Notes under the pieces: generated by a model
Databases searched by the model: none
Told to the model about the DNA's origin: nothing
The model's input: only the letters and a program-made list of their open reading frames with translations
Position numbers and translations under genes: made by a program
Assembly: GCA_018812885.1 (NCBI GenBank)
Contig: JAHJCW010000086.1
Coordinates: 1-13,919, forward strand
DNA from: a bacterium
GTDB taxonomy: Bacteria; Fidelibacterota; Marinisomatia; Marinisomatales; JAHJCW01
Reading direction: 5' to 3'
Length of the DNA stretch: 13,919 nt
Shown here: one piece after another, positions 6,918 to 13,919 of the stretch
Position numbering within the stretch: position 1 is the first letter of the stretch
Layout: each line of letters starts with the position of its first letter

Positions 6918-7875
6918 TCAATGATTCAATCTTATTTATAATATCATATATATCAATAGGTAAATCAGCTTCAAAACTCATCGTTTTTTTACTGCGAGGA
7001 TGCATAAAGGAGATTTTTTGTGCATGCAAAATATGACGCTGTACTATTTTAAATAATAATTCCATTTTTCTTGAGATTTCCGGCATATAACCTTTCATAC
7101 GGGATAATCCTCCACCATATTTTGCATCACCAATAATCGGGTTTCCGCAAAAAGCAGAATGAACTCGTATCTGATGAGTACGTCCTGTTTCTGGAAAATA
7201 ATTAACATGACTAAAATATTGCGATTCTTTTACGACCTGAAAATTAGTTTGAGCTTCCTTTCCGGTAAGATTCACCATAAATGATGTCGGATCATTTCGT
7301 TTTCTTCCTATTGGTTGATCAATCAATCCTTCTTTTTCTTTCCAATATCCCCAAGTAATACCAAAATATACCTTTTTTACAAGTCTATTTGAAAACTGTT
7401 CCGCCAATTTTATGTGAGCATAATTTGTTTTGGCAACAACAATGATTCCGGAAGTGTCTTGATCTAATCTATGAACAATGCCCGGACGTACAGGTCCATT
7501 TATATCGGATAATTGCTTACAATGAAATGCTAATGCATTCGCGAGGGTTCCATCTATATTACCTTTACCGGGATGAACAGTCATACCGGCTTGTTTATTA
7601 ATTACAATGATCTCATCATCTTCAAAAATAATATCGATTGGGATTTCTTGTGGTTCTATAAATTCAACATTGTCATTAATTTCAGATATATCAATTTGAA
7701 TTTGATCATTTTGATTAACACTATAATTTGTTGGCTTGATTTCTCCATTTACTGTGATATAGCCATTTTTTATATATTTCTGTAATTGGGTACGAGAGTA
7801 TTCATCAATATTATCCGCCAAGAATTTATCAAGACGAATCCCTGATTTATTAACGATTAAGATATCGTTTTTCAA
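6910..7875 (-). CDS. rluD: RluD-type 23S rRNA pseudouridine synthase
   Basis: RluA/RluD-family enzyme that isomerises uridines in 23S rRNA helix 69. An N-terminal S4 RNA-binding domain is visible at about residues 13-62 (RLDKFLADN…SRTQLQKYIKNGYITVNG). The catalytic domain has the hallmark GIVHRLDQDTSG (about 132-143, with D138 the catalytic aspartate) and later GRTHQIRVH and NPIIGDAKYGG. 321 residues is the normal length. The start is TTG 7873-7875, overlapping the lspA stop as TTGA. There is no convincing Shine-Dalgarno, so translation is probably coupled to lspA. The lspA–rluD neighbourhood is common in bacteria. Confidence 0.93.
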   Translation of the reverse strand: MKNDILIVNKSGIRLDKFLADNIDEYSRTQLQKYIKNGYITVNGEIKPTNYSVNQNDQIQIDISEINDNVEFIEPQEIPIDIIFEDDEIIVINKQAGMTVHPGKGNIDGTLANALAFHCKQLSDINGPVRPGIVHRLDQDTSGIIVVAKTNYAHIKLAEQFSNRLVKKVYFGITWGYWKEKEGLIDQPIGRKRNDPTSFMVNLTGKEAQTNFQVVKESQYFSHVNYFPETGRTHQIRVHSAFCGNPIIGDAKYGGGLSRMKGYMPEISRKMELLFKIVQRHILHAQKISFMHPRSKKTMSFEADLPIDIYDIINKIESLNV

Positions 7876-8348
7876 ATGACTGTTTTAGCGGTCTGTTTCT
7901 TTGATTGTAAAAAGAATGAATAAAATAAATATAAAATCATTCCGATAGTTACAGCTGAATCTGCAACATTAAAAATGTACCAATGATATCCCCAAAAAAT
8001 GAAATCAAACATATCTACAACTTCTTTAAACATTGCACGGTCAATAAAATTACCAATCGCTCCGGCGATGATGAGTGCTAAAGAAATTCGTAAAATAATA
8101 TTACCTTTCCGTTCGTGCCATAAGTAAGCAATAAGAAAAATTGTCAATATAAACGAAGCTACTGTAAATAAATAAATGCCCCCCGGAAAATTGATACCAA
8201 ATGCCATTCCATCATTTGAAATATAAGTCAAATGGAAAAAATTCTTGATCACCGGTATCGTCCCGTGCAGCTCCATCGTAGAGCGAATTAAATATTTAGA
8301 AACCTGATCAAGAACTACTATTGCTAAACTAATAGTTAAAACAATCAC
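7872..8348 (-). CDS. lspA: lipoprotein signal peptidase (signal peptidase II)
   Basis: Inner-membrane aspartyl protease that removes signal peptides from diacylglyceryl-modified prolipoproteins. At 158 residues it is standard size, with four membrane helices (about 1-14, 59-76, 86-101 and 130-147). The conserved blocks are DQVSKYLIR (14-22), the NDGMAFG loop (45-51), AGAIGNFIDR (95-104, catalytic D103) and FNVADSAVTIG (126-136, catalytic D130). The start is GTG 8346-8348, sharing GTGA with the stop of the dksA-type gene. It overlaps rluD at its other end. Confidence 0.96.
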   Translation of the reverse strand: MIVLTISLAIVVLDQVSKYLIRSTMELHGTIPVIKNFFHLTYISNDGMAFGINFPGGIYLFTVASFILTIFLIAYLWHERKGNIILRISLALIIAGAIGNFIDRAMFKEVVDMFDFIFWGYHWYIFNVADSAVTIGMILYLFYSFFLQSKKQTAKTVI

Positions 8349-8773
8349 AACAAGCCCATCTTATCCTTTTCTTTGCAGTCAATACACATCGTAGCAATCG
8401 GTACGGCCAAAAGTCGATCTTCAGGAATTAATGGACAGGTCGTACATAAATTCCTAGGTACCTCTGCACACTGTTTACAAATTCCATATGTGCCATTATC
8501 AATCCTTTTTAAAGCACTTACTAAGTTTTGGTAATAGCTGTTTTCACGTACCATAAACTGAAAATTTTTCTCTTTTTCATTAGAGTCTGTTCCTGCGTCT
8601 GCCATATGTACACTATAAACCGAATCTGGAACATAGCTTTCACTTGCCTTGCCACTGTCAATAACACCTTCCTTTATTTCTTCCATATCATTTTGCACAG
8701 TTTCAATTTCGTTTTGGATTAAATTTCTAAATTTATTTAGCTTTGATTTGCTGTATTTTTTTGGATTTGCCAT
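8345..8773 (-). CDS. DksA/TraR-family zinc-finger protein with an extra CxxC pair
   Basis: A 142-residue DksA/TraR-type regulator, a family that binds RNA polymerase through the secondary channel and often works with ppGpp. The N-terminal half is a charged helical coiled coil (about 10-40 and 64-92) with HMADAGTD (56-63) at the hairpin tip. The C-terminal finger is unusual. After YGICKQCAE comes VPRNLCTTCP, then LIPEDRLLAVPIATMCIDC. This gives three CxxC pairs (C99/C102, C110/C113, C130/C133), where the ordinary family has two pairs (CxxC…CxxC). Removing about ten residues (105-114) restores the normal spacing, so they look like an insertion. The ATG follows the ileS stop by 9 bp with GAGAG upstream; lspA overlaps its stop. 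ileS–dksA–lspA order is seen in relatives of Bacteroidota. Confidence 0.88.
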   Translation of the reverse strand: MANPKKYSKSKLNKFRNLIQNEIETVQNDMEEIKEGVIDSGKASESYVPDSVYSVHMADAGTDSNEKEKNFQFMVRENSYYQNLVSALKRIDNGTYGICKQCAEVPRNLCTTCPLIPEDRLLAVPIATMCIDCKEKDKMGLL

Positions 8774-8782
8774 AATTTTCTC

Positions 8783-11700
8783 TCAGTCCTTAATAATCCG
8801 GGAAATACCCAGAATAATATTTTCACCTTGAATTTTAATTGTATCGGAAAATTCAATTTCCGATCCATTTTGTTCGATAGCTACCGTTAAAGTCTCATTA
8901 CAAAAATAATCTTTATAGATATTTACCGCTTTCCCGACTTCACCCTCAATCTTACCAAAAACTACAATTCGGTCTTCAACAGCAAAATCTGCATTTTTCC
9001 TCATAATTTGTACTTGACGTATCAAATCCCTTACAATTCCTTCTTGAATAAGCGCATCATTTAATGCGGTAGATAAGGCAACTGTAAATCCTTCATCTTG
9101 CACAGCTGTCAACCCTTCCATAGATGAAGTTTCAATTAAAATATGTTCTTGTTTTAATGTTAATTCACCGGAATCTGTATTTAGCACTACTTTCTCATTG
9201 ACTTTTAATTGATTCATAATATCATTTACATTCATTTCGTCAAGGGCTTTGCGTATTAATGGTATTGCGCTGCCAAAAGTTTTTCCTAATACCGCAAGAT
9301 TCGGTTTTACATCATAAGTTATTAATTCTTTTGAATTAGTCACGCGCTTTATCTCTTTTACATTTAATTCATCTAATATAACAGATTTATTATCAACTAT
9401 AAACTCGGATAATTTATCATCATTTACAACATAAAACAAACTTTGCAAAGGTTGTCGAATTTTCAGGTCAGCTTTATTGCGGGCAGATCGTCCTAACTCC
9501 ACAACTTTTTTAAGTGCATCAACTTGCTTTACCAATTCATCATCAATATAAGTCGATACAACTTCCGGATAATCGCATAAATGCACACTCTTGGGAGCTG
9601 AATCATCAATATTGACTACTAAATTTTTATATATTTCATCAGTTATAAAGGGTACAATTGGTGCTAACAATTTTGTCAAAGTCAGTAAAACTTCATATAA
9701 TGTATGATACGCAGCTTGCTTGTCTGAATCATCTTCACTTTTCCAAAAACGTCGTCGATTCCTACGAATATACCAATTTGATAAATCTTCAATGAATACC
9801 TCGACCTTGCGCATCGATTTATCTAATCTGTACAATTCAAATGATGAATGCATATCTTGGATAAGTTGATGCAATTTTGCTTTTATCCAACGATCCATTA
9901 TTGTCAAATCACCATCTTGAATATTAGATTTCAAAGGATTAAAACCATCAACTGCAGCGTAAGTAGCAAAAAAAGAATAAGAATTCCACAATGTAATGAT
10001 TTTTTTCCTTACATCATTGGCAGCTTCATAACCAAAATTTAGATTATTTTCAACATTATGATTAATAAAAACCCAACGCATCACGTCAACACCCATTTCA
10101 TCAGCAGCGTCATTAAACCAAATAGCATTGCCGGCAGATTTATGCATTTCTTTGCCTTGGGAATCCCTGACAAGGGCATGCCCTAAAAGCGTTTTAAAGG
10201 GAGCTCTATTTTCCATTACTGTTGACATCGCCAACAGTGAATAGAACCAATTTCTGAACTGGCCGGGAAAACACTCGGTAATAAACTCTGCAGGGAACCA
10301 TTTCTCCCAATAAGACCGATCTTCATTATATTTTATGGTTGAATATGGAACAATTCCGGCATCTAACCATGGATTACCTACATCAAGAATTCGGGTACCG
10401 ATCAATCCACTCTCAGGATGTTTAATTTTTACTTTATCAATCCATGGACGATGGGGACTATGCCCATCAAATTCATCCCACCCTTCGACTGCTAATTCTT
10501 TCAATTCTTGTTTGGAACCGACAACATAAAAAGAACCATCTTCGAATGTCCAAATTGGTAAGGCAAGACCCCAAAAACGTTGTTTCGATATCATCCAATC
10601 ACCCATATTATCGAGCCATTCGTGTTCTCTTTCCTGACCCCATTCTGGTATCCAATTGATATCATCAACAATCTTTTTAATACTTTCGCGCCAGTCCATA
10701 TTTATGTACCATTCATCAACGATACGAAAAACTAATTCGTCGCCTGAGCGCCAACAATGTGGATATACATGCGGGTATTTTTCAGTATGCACAAGTATTT
10801 TTCTATCCTTCAAATCCGACAATATTTTGTCTGTCGTTTCCTGATTGGTTGCTGTCATACCGGTAAGCCAACCAAATCCATCAATGAATTTAGACTCCTC
10901 GTTCAAAGGAGCAATATCAACCAAGCCCAGCTTTTTACCAATTTGATGGTCAATGTCACCACAACCCGGTGCGATATGTACAATGCCGGTGCCCTCACCT
11001 GCCACGACAATATCATTGCCAATATTGTCTTTTCCACCATCGATAACCCTATGGCATTTTACTCCGCTAATACCTTGTTCCATTAAATCATCTATTACAA
11101 ACGGATAACCACCCAATTCTGATTGAGCTTCTAAATGATCAAATGGACCTTCATATTCCCATCCTAGCATATCAGAACCCTTCAATGTATCTAATATCTC
11201 ATATCCACCATGCTCTTTAAATATTTGTGCAATTGTTTTCAGTTTAGGTACACCTTCTACCCATTGTTTTTTATCATCGAATTGTTTTTCTAGGCGCTGA
11301 AATTCTAAGTTATCATTTGCAAAATAATAAATTGATCCATTGACAGATCGCAATTTAACGTAATCAAGATTTACATCAACGGCAGCTGCAACATTAGATG
11401 TTAATGTCCATGGTGTTGTTGTCCATATCAATAAAAATTCATTATCTTTATTTTTTAAAGGGAAACGAACAAAAACTGAATCGTGGGCGACAAGTTTACG
11501 CCCCTCAATAATTTCCATCTGCGAATAGGAAGTACCCGAACGACCTGACCATGGAACAACATCATTACCACAGTAAATTTTTTTTTGCTCAAACAACTTT
11601 TTTAGGAACGACCAAATTGTATAATTATTTTCATCGGACATTGTAAAATATGAATTCTCCCAATCCATCCAATATCCCAATCTCTTTGATTGTTTTGTAA

Positions 11701-12094
11701 TCACTCCCGCGTATTTATAAACTCGTTCTTTACAAAGGTTTACAAATTTTTCAATGCCGTAATGTTCGACATCGCGTTTTGATTTGAAGCCGAGCTCTTT
11801 TTCAACTTCAATCTCCACCCACAGCCCTTGACAATCAAATCCGTTTTGGTAGCGGACCTCATGTCCGGTCATGGCTTTATAACGAAGATATAAGTCTTTT
11901 AGTGTTCGGCCCCATGCATGGTGTACACCCATGGGATTATTGGCAGTAATTGGACCGTCAATAAAACTCCAACGCGGTTTTCCCTTATTTAATTCAACGC
12001 GTTTTTGGAATATTTTATTTGATTCCCAAAACTCCATAATCTTATGCTCTAAAGCAATAAAATCAACTTTTGCATTTACCTTCTTTATTGCCAT
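8783..12094 (-). CDS. ileS: isoleucyl-tRNA synthetase, variant-signature type
   Basis: Charges tRNA-Ile with isoleucine and edits mischarged valine. At 1103 residues it is longer than E. coli IleRS (about 940) and similar to the eukaryote-like/IleRS2 class. The nucleotide-binding HIGH motif is replaced by NPMGVHHAWG (HHAWG at 58-62), and KMSKS by KEMHKSAGN (648-656). The CP1 editing domain retains TTPWTLTSNVAAAV and GTGIVHIAPGCGDIDH, which keeps the expected acidic residue. Anticodon-binding helices follow (RKVEVFIEDLSNWYIRRNRR). The C-terminus has no cysteine-rich zinc element as in type 1 enzymes; it looks like the longer C-terminal domain of IleRS2. ATG 12092-12094 lacks a strong Shine-Dalgarno. 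It is the first gene of the ileS–dksA–lspA–rluD–xer–hpf cluster. Confidence 0.96.
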   Translation of the reverse strand: MAIKKVNAKVDFIALEHKIMEFWESNKIFQKRVELNKGKPRWSFIDGPITANNPMGVHHAWGRTLKDLYLRYKAMTGHEVRYQNGFDCQGLWVEIEVEKELGFKSKRDVEHYGIEKFVNLCKERVYKYAGVITKQSKRLGYWMDWENSYFTMSDENNYTIWSFLKKLFEQKKIYCGNDVVPWSGRSGTSYSQMEIIEGRKLVAHDSVFVRFPLKNKDNEFLLIWTTTPWTLTSNVAAAVDVNLDYVKLRSVNGSIYYFANDNLEFQRLEKQFDDKKQWVEGVPKLKTIAQIFKEHGGYEILDTLKGSDMLGWEYEGPFDHLEAQSELGGYPFVIDDLMEQGISGVKCHRVIDGGKDNIGNDIVVAGEGTGIVHIAPGCGDIDHQIGKKLGLVDIAPLNEESKFIDGFGWLTGMTATNQETTDKILSDLKDRKILVHTEKYPHVYPHCWRSGDELVFRIVDEWYINMDWRESIKKIVDDINWIPEWGQEREHEWLDNMGDWMISKQRFWGLALPIWTFEDGSFYVVGSKQELKELAVEGWDEFDGHSPHRPWIDKVKIKHPESGLIGTRILDVGNPWLDAGIVPYSTIKYNEDRSYWEKWFPAEFITECFPGQFRNWFYSLLAMSTVMENRAPFKTLLGHALVRDSQGKEMHKSAGNAIWFNDAADEMGVDVMRWVFINHNVENNLNFGYEAANDVRKKIITLWNSYSFFATYAAVDGFNPLKSNIQDGDLTIMDRWIKAKLHQLIQDMHSSFELYRLDKSMRKVEVFIEDLSNWYIRRNRRRFWKSEDDSDKQAAYHTLYEVLLTLTKLLAPIVPFITDEIYKNLVVNIDDSAPKSVHLCDYPEVVSTYIDDELVKQVDALKKVVELGRSARNKADLKIRQPLQSLFYVVNDDKLSEFIVDNKSVILDELNVKEIKRVTNSKELITYDVKPNLAVLGKTFGSAIPLIRKALDEMNVNDIMNQLKVNEKVVLNTDSGELTLKQEHILIETSSMEGLTAVQDEGFTVALSTALNDALIQEGIVRDLIRQVQIMRKNADFAVEDRIVVFGKIEGEVGKAVNIYKDYFCNETLTVAIEQNGSEIEFSDTIKIQGENIILGISRIIKD

Positions 12095-12195
12095 TTAATT
12101 TATAATCTATAGTATCTTTTTCTAAATTTTTAAGACCTCGAAGTTAGTTCAAATACAAAATTTTTCCAACGATTACAGTAATCAGTATGTAAATA

Positions 12196-12224
12196 AAAAA
12201 CCCTCGCAATTGCCGAGGGTTTTT
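12196..12224 (-). terminator. intrinsic terminator after degP/htrA
   Basis: Inverted repeat AAAAACCCTCG (12196-12206) and CGAGGGTTTTT (12214-12224) around a short AT-rich loop. On the minus strand the GC stem is followed by a T-run, about 20 bp after the protease stop codon, separating it from ileS. Confidence 0.9.
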
Positions 12225-12243
12225 ATTCCATATCACTTGATTA

Positions 12244-13635
12244 TTAATCTATTTCAAAAGCAAAGTAACTTGATCTATCACCTCGTTTTACAAGCAACAA
12301 TAAAGAATTTTGTTGTTTTGATTCTTCAATTAAATTTATAAAATCTTTACTAGATGTAACTTTTTTAGTACCTACTCGAGTAATAACATCTCCGACACGA
12401 ATCCCAGACTCAAATGCCTTACTTTTTTTATCTATATCAGTTACCAAAACACCTATACTATTTGGATCAATTGCATATCTCTCAGCAAGTGAATTAGAAA
12501 TATCTCGAACTTCAATTCCTAGACTCATCCTCTCACTATTGTTTGCAATAATTGTTGTCTTTTCTTGCTCCAATTCTTCTAATTTAATATTAACTGTTTT
12601 CCAATCTCCCTCTCTTATTATAACTACTTTACTAATATTCCCGGGAGCAGTTGACGATACTATATTTTTCAAGTGTGATGGATCAGTTATTTTTTCTCCA
12701 TTAAACTCAATAATTACGTCACCGGTTTTTAAACCTGCTTTATCAGCAGGGCTATCTTCTACGACATCGCTGACAAGAGCACCATCGCGATTTGATAAAT
12801 CCAGCGCACGGGCAACTTTATCTTCTACCGGTTGAATGTAAACTCCTAGCCATGAGCGTACTACATAACCTTTTTCGATCAAATCACCCATAACCTTTTT
12901 AATCATATTGGATGGAATAGCAAAACCCACTCCACGATTAGATCTTTCCATTCCGCCCGTTGCAATAGCAGTATTAATCCCAACTAATTCCCCATCAAGA
13001 TTAAGTAAAGCCCCGCCACTATTACCGGGATTAATAGCTGCATCGGTTTGAATAAAGTTTTCATAGTGATCATTACCCGGCATTACGTAGCTTCGCCCTA
13101 AAGCACTGACAATACCTGCCGTAACGGTATGACTTAAATTTGCAGAAAAGGGACTACCAACTGCCAATACCCATTCACCTACACGTAATTTATCAGAATC
13201 TCCAAGAGGAATTTGTTTAATATTATTGGCCGCAATTTGTAAAATCGCTAGATCTGATTTTGGATCAGTTCCTAAAATTTTAGCCGGAATTATTCGTTTA
13301 TCAATCAGCTGTATTTGAATTTCTTCTGCATTTTCTACAACATGATTATTAGTGAGAACATAACCCTTATTTGCATCAACAATTACTCCTGAGCCAAGCG
13401 CCTGACTGGAATATTCCTGATCCGGTAATTGAGGATGAAAGAAGAAAGGGATATCTCCAAATTGTTGAAATTGATCCTCAACTTTTACTACTTTTTCTGC
13501 TGTAATTGTAACAACAGCCGGATTTGCTTTTTCGGCGACATCAGCAAAAGCTGAACTAAATTGTTTTATAATAGAATTCTGGGCTGATAATATCCCCACA
13601 AATAAAATAACTGATATAATAAAACGTCTTTGCAT
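12244..13635 (-). CDS. degP: DegP/HtrA-type periplasmic serine protease (Do family)
   Basis: Envelope quality-control protease and chaperone exported to the periplasm. I place the start at ATG 13633-13635 (463 residues), because TAGGAG lies 8 bp upstream and the protein then begins with a signal peptide: MQRRF, a hydrophobic run (IISVILFVGIL), then SAQ. The open frame extends 19 codons further to 13692, but that part has no Shine-Dalgarno and would spoil the signal peptide. Trypsin-like domain, numbered from the chosen start: H98 in TNNHVV, D128 in KSDLAI, S206 in GNSGGAL. Two PDZ domains follow: about 261-349 (WLGVYIQPV…SPADKAGLKTGDVIIEFNG) and about 370-458 (SLGIEVRDI…SGIRVGDVITRVG). It lacks the lipobox of lipoprotein variants. 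Flanked by terminators on both sides, so monocistronic. DegP, DegQ and DegS-like roles cannot be separated from sequence. Confidence 0.94.
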   Translation of the reverse strand: MQRRFIISVILFVGILSAQNSIIKQFSSAFADVAEKANPAVVTITAEKVVKVEDQFQQFGDIPFFFHPQLPDQEYSSQALGSGVIVDANKGYVLTNNHVVENAEEIQIQLIDKRIIPAKILGTDPKSDLAILQIAANNIKQIPLGDSDKLRVGEWVLAVGSPFSANLSHTVTAGIVSALGRSYVMPGNDHYENFIQTDAAINPGNSGGALLNLDGELVGINTAIATGGMERSNRGVGFAIPSNMIKKVMGDLIEKGYVVRSWLGVYIQPVEDKVARALDLSNRDGALVSDVVEDSPADKAGLKTGDVIIEFNGEKITDPSHLKNIVSSTAPGNISKVVIIREGDWKTVNIKLEELEQEKTTIIANNSERMSLGIEVRDISNSLAERYAIDPNSIGVLVTDIDKKSKAFESGIRVGDVITRVGTKKVTSSKDFINLIEESKQQNSLLLLVKRGDRSSYFAFEID

Positions 13636-13663
13636 TATAAATCTCCTAAATATGTCTTTCATT

Positions 13664-13692
13664 TCTATGCTGATAACTCTAAAAAGTTTCAA
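13664..13692 (-). promoter_or_regulatory. putative promoter of the HtrA gene
   Basis: The minus strand has TTGAAA (13687-13692, five of six to a sigma-70 -35) and, 17 bp on, CATAGA (13664-13669, a weak -10). The site lies just after the preceding terminator and would put the transcript start upstream of ATG 13635 but inside the longer frame, which supports the shorter start. Confidence 0.3.
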
Positions 13693-13696
13693 TTAT

Positions 13697-13724
13697 TAAA
13701 AAGCCCCAGTGTCGGGGCTTTTTA
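13697..13724 (-). terminator. intrinsic terminator after the thioredoxin-like gene
   Basis: Stem AAAAAGCCCC (13698-13707) pairs with GGGGCTTTTT (13714-13723) with a six-base loop; one further T-A pair extends it. It lies about 20 bp downstream of the stop of the edge gene and separates it from the HtrA gene. Confidence 0.9.
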
Positions 13725-13744
13725 TATCTAAATAATATTAAATT

Positions 13745-13919
13745 CTATAAATATTCTTTTATATCGTTATAAAATACTTCTTCAGAACGTGCCCCTAAAT
13801 ATCCTTTTACAATATATCCTTCTCTATCAATTAACAGTGTTGTGGGTATAGAAGATATTGGCTGCCCAATCGCCTGTCCATACAAATATGTTACTGCTTG
13901 AGTTTCATCATTGCCCAAA
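13745..13919 (-). CDS. C-terminal part of a thioredoxin-fold protein (TlpA/ResA-like), cut by window edge
   Basis: The minus-strand frame runs in from the right edge and ends at TAG (13745-13747), giving about 58 residues of the C-terminus. It reads NDETQAVTYLYGQAIGQPIS, then SIPTTLLIDREGYIVKGYLG and ends DIKEYL. The cis-proline loop (I-P-T-T), followed by a strand, D-x-x-G turn and second strand, is the C-terminal half of thioredoxin-like folds of the TlpA/ResA/AhpC-TSA type. The CxxC active site, if any, would lie outside the window, so oxidoreductase activity cannot be confirmed. Confidence 0.75.
   Translation of the reverse strand, partial: LGNDETQAVTYLYGQAIGQPISSIPTTLLIDREGYIVKGYLGARSEEVFYNDIKEYL

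Noticed and set aside
11578..11586. Run of nine T in ileS (A9 on the coding strand) as a slippage site
   Set aside because: It encodes lysine-rich KKI in AT-rich DNA, where such runs are expected; the frame is intact.
12095..12190. ileS promoter (TTAAAA–16 bp–TATAGA on the minus strand)
   Set aside because: Both hexamers are weak, the implied leader is about 10 nt, and similar matches occur throughout this AT-rich gap. Not specific enough to annotate.
1..13919. CRISPR array, tRNA, rRNA, insertion sequence or phage genes
   Set aside because: No spaced direct repeats, tRNA-like cloverleaf, rRNA segment or transposase frame was seen on either strand by eye.

Overview
The window is AT-rich bacterial chromosome with two parts. 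About 12 kb on the minus strand is compact housekeeping sequence. The first ~1.9 kb is loosely packed, on the plus strand, and looks like accessory DNA. The gene order ileS–dksA/traR–lspA–rluD–xer–hpf, the IleRS with unusual signature motifs, the many TTG/GTG starts and the base composition suggest an uncultured lineage near the Bacteroidota/FCB group, for example Marinimicrobia-like. This is inference from remembered gene order; no 16S rRNA is present to settle it.

Layout, left to right. Positions 1-137 hold nothing I recognise. Positions 138-611 (+) encode a small membrane methyltransferase of the isoprenylcysteine carboxyl methyltransferase/PEMT type. Positions 655-804 hold what looks like the decayed C-terminus of a VanZ-like membrane protein. 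Positions 894-943 form a hairpin followed by GTTAGGA. A class I SAM-dependent methyltransferase follows (994 or 1006 to 1776), then a ~130-bp imperfect palindrome (1793-1921) bounded by AACG/CGTT. The layout hairpin–GTT–gene–long palindrome–GTT resembles an integron-type gene cassette of about 975 bp. A strong bidirectional terminator (1926-1960) separates this from the minus-strand genes.

The minus-strand genes, in transcription order (right to left): a truncated thioredoxin-fold/TlpA-like gene at the right edge; a terminator; a DegP/HtrA periplasmic protease with two PDZ domains; a terminator; then a long tight cluster of ileS, a DksA/TraR zinc-finger regulator, lspA, rluD, a XerC/XerD recombinase and hpf (hibernation factor), followed by a sugar-nucleotide transferase. 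metK and ahcY come next, after a 91-bp gap with a candidate promoter. Within the ileS cluster, neighbours overlap by 4-8 bp or lie within about 25 bp, so it is probably one transcript. Its genes act in isoleucine charging, ppGpp/DksA-type control, lipoprotein signal peptide removal, 23S rRNA pseudouridylation, chromosome dimer resolution and ribosome hibernation. MetK and AhcY make SAM and remove SAH.

The best items for a second look are the integron-like cassette, a DksA-family protein with a third CxxC pair inserted in its zinc finger, the IleRS with HHAWG/EMHKS in place of HIGH/KMSKS, and a C8 homopolymer inside the xer gene. No single wholly new system is evident; most of the window is ordinary core genome.
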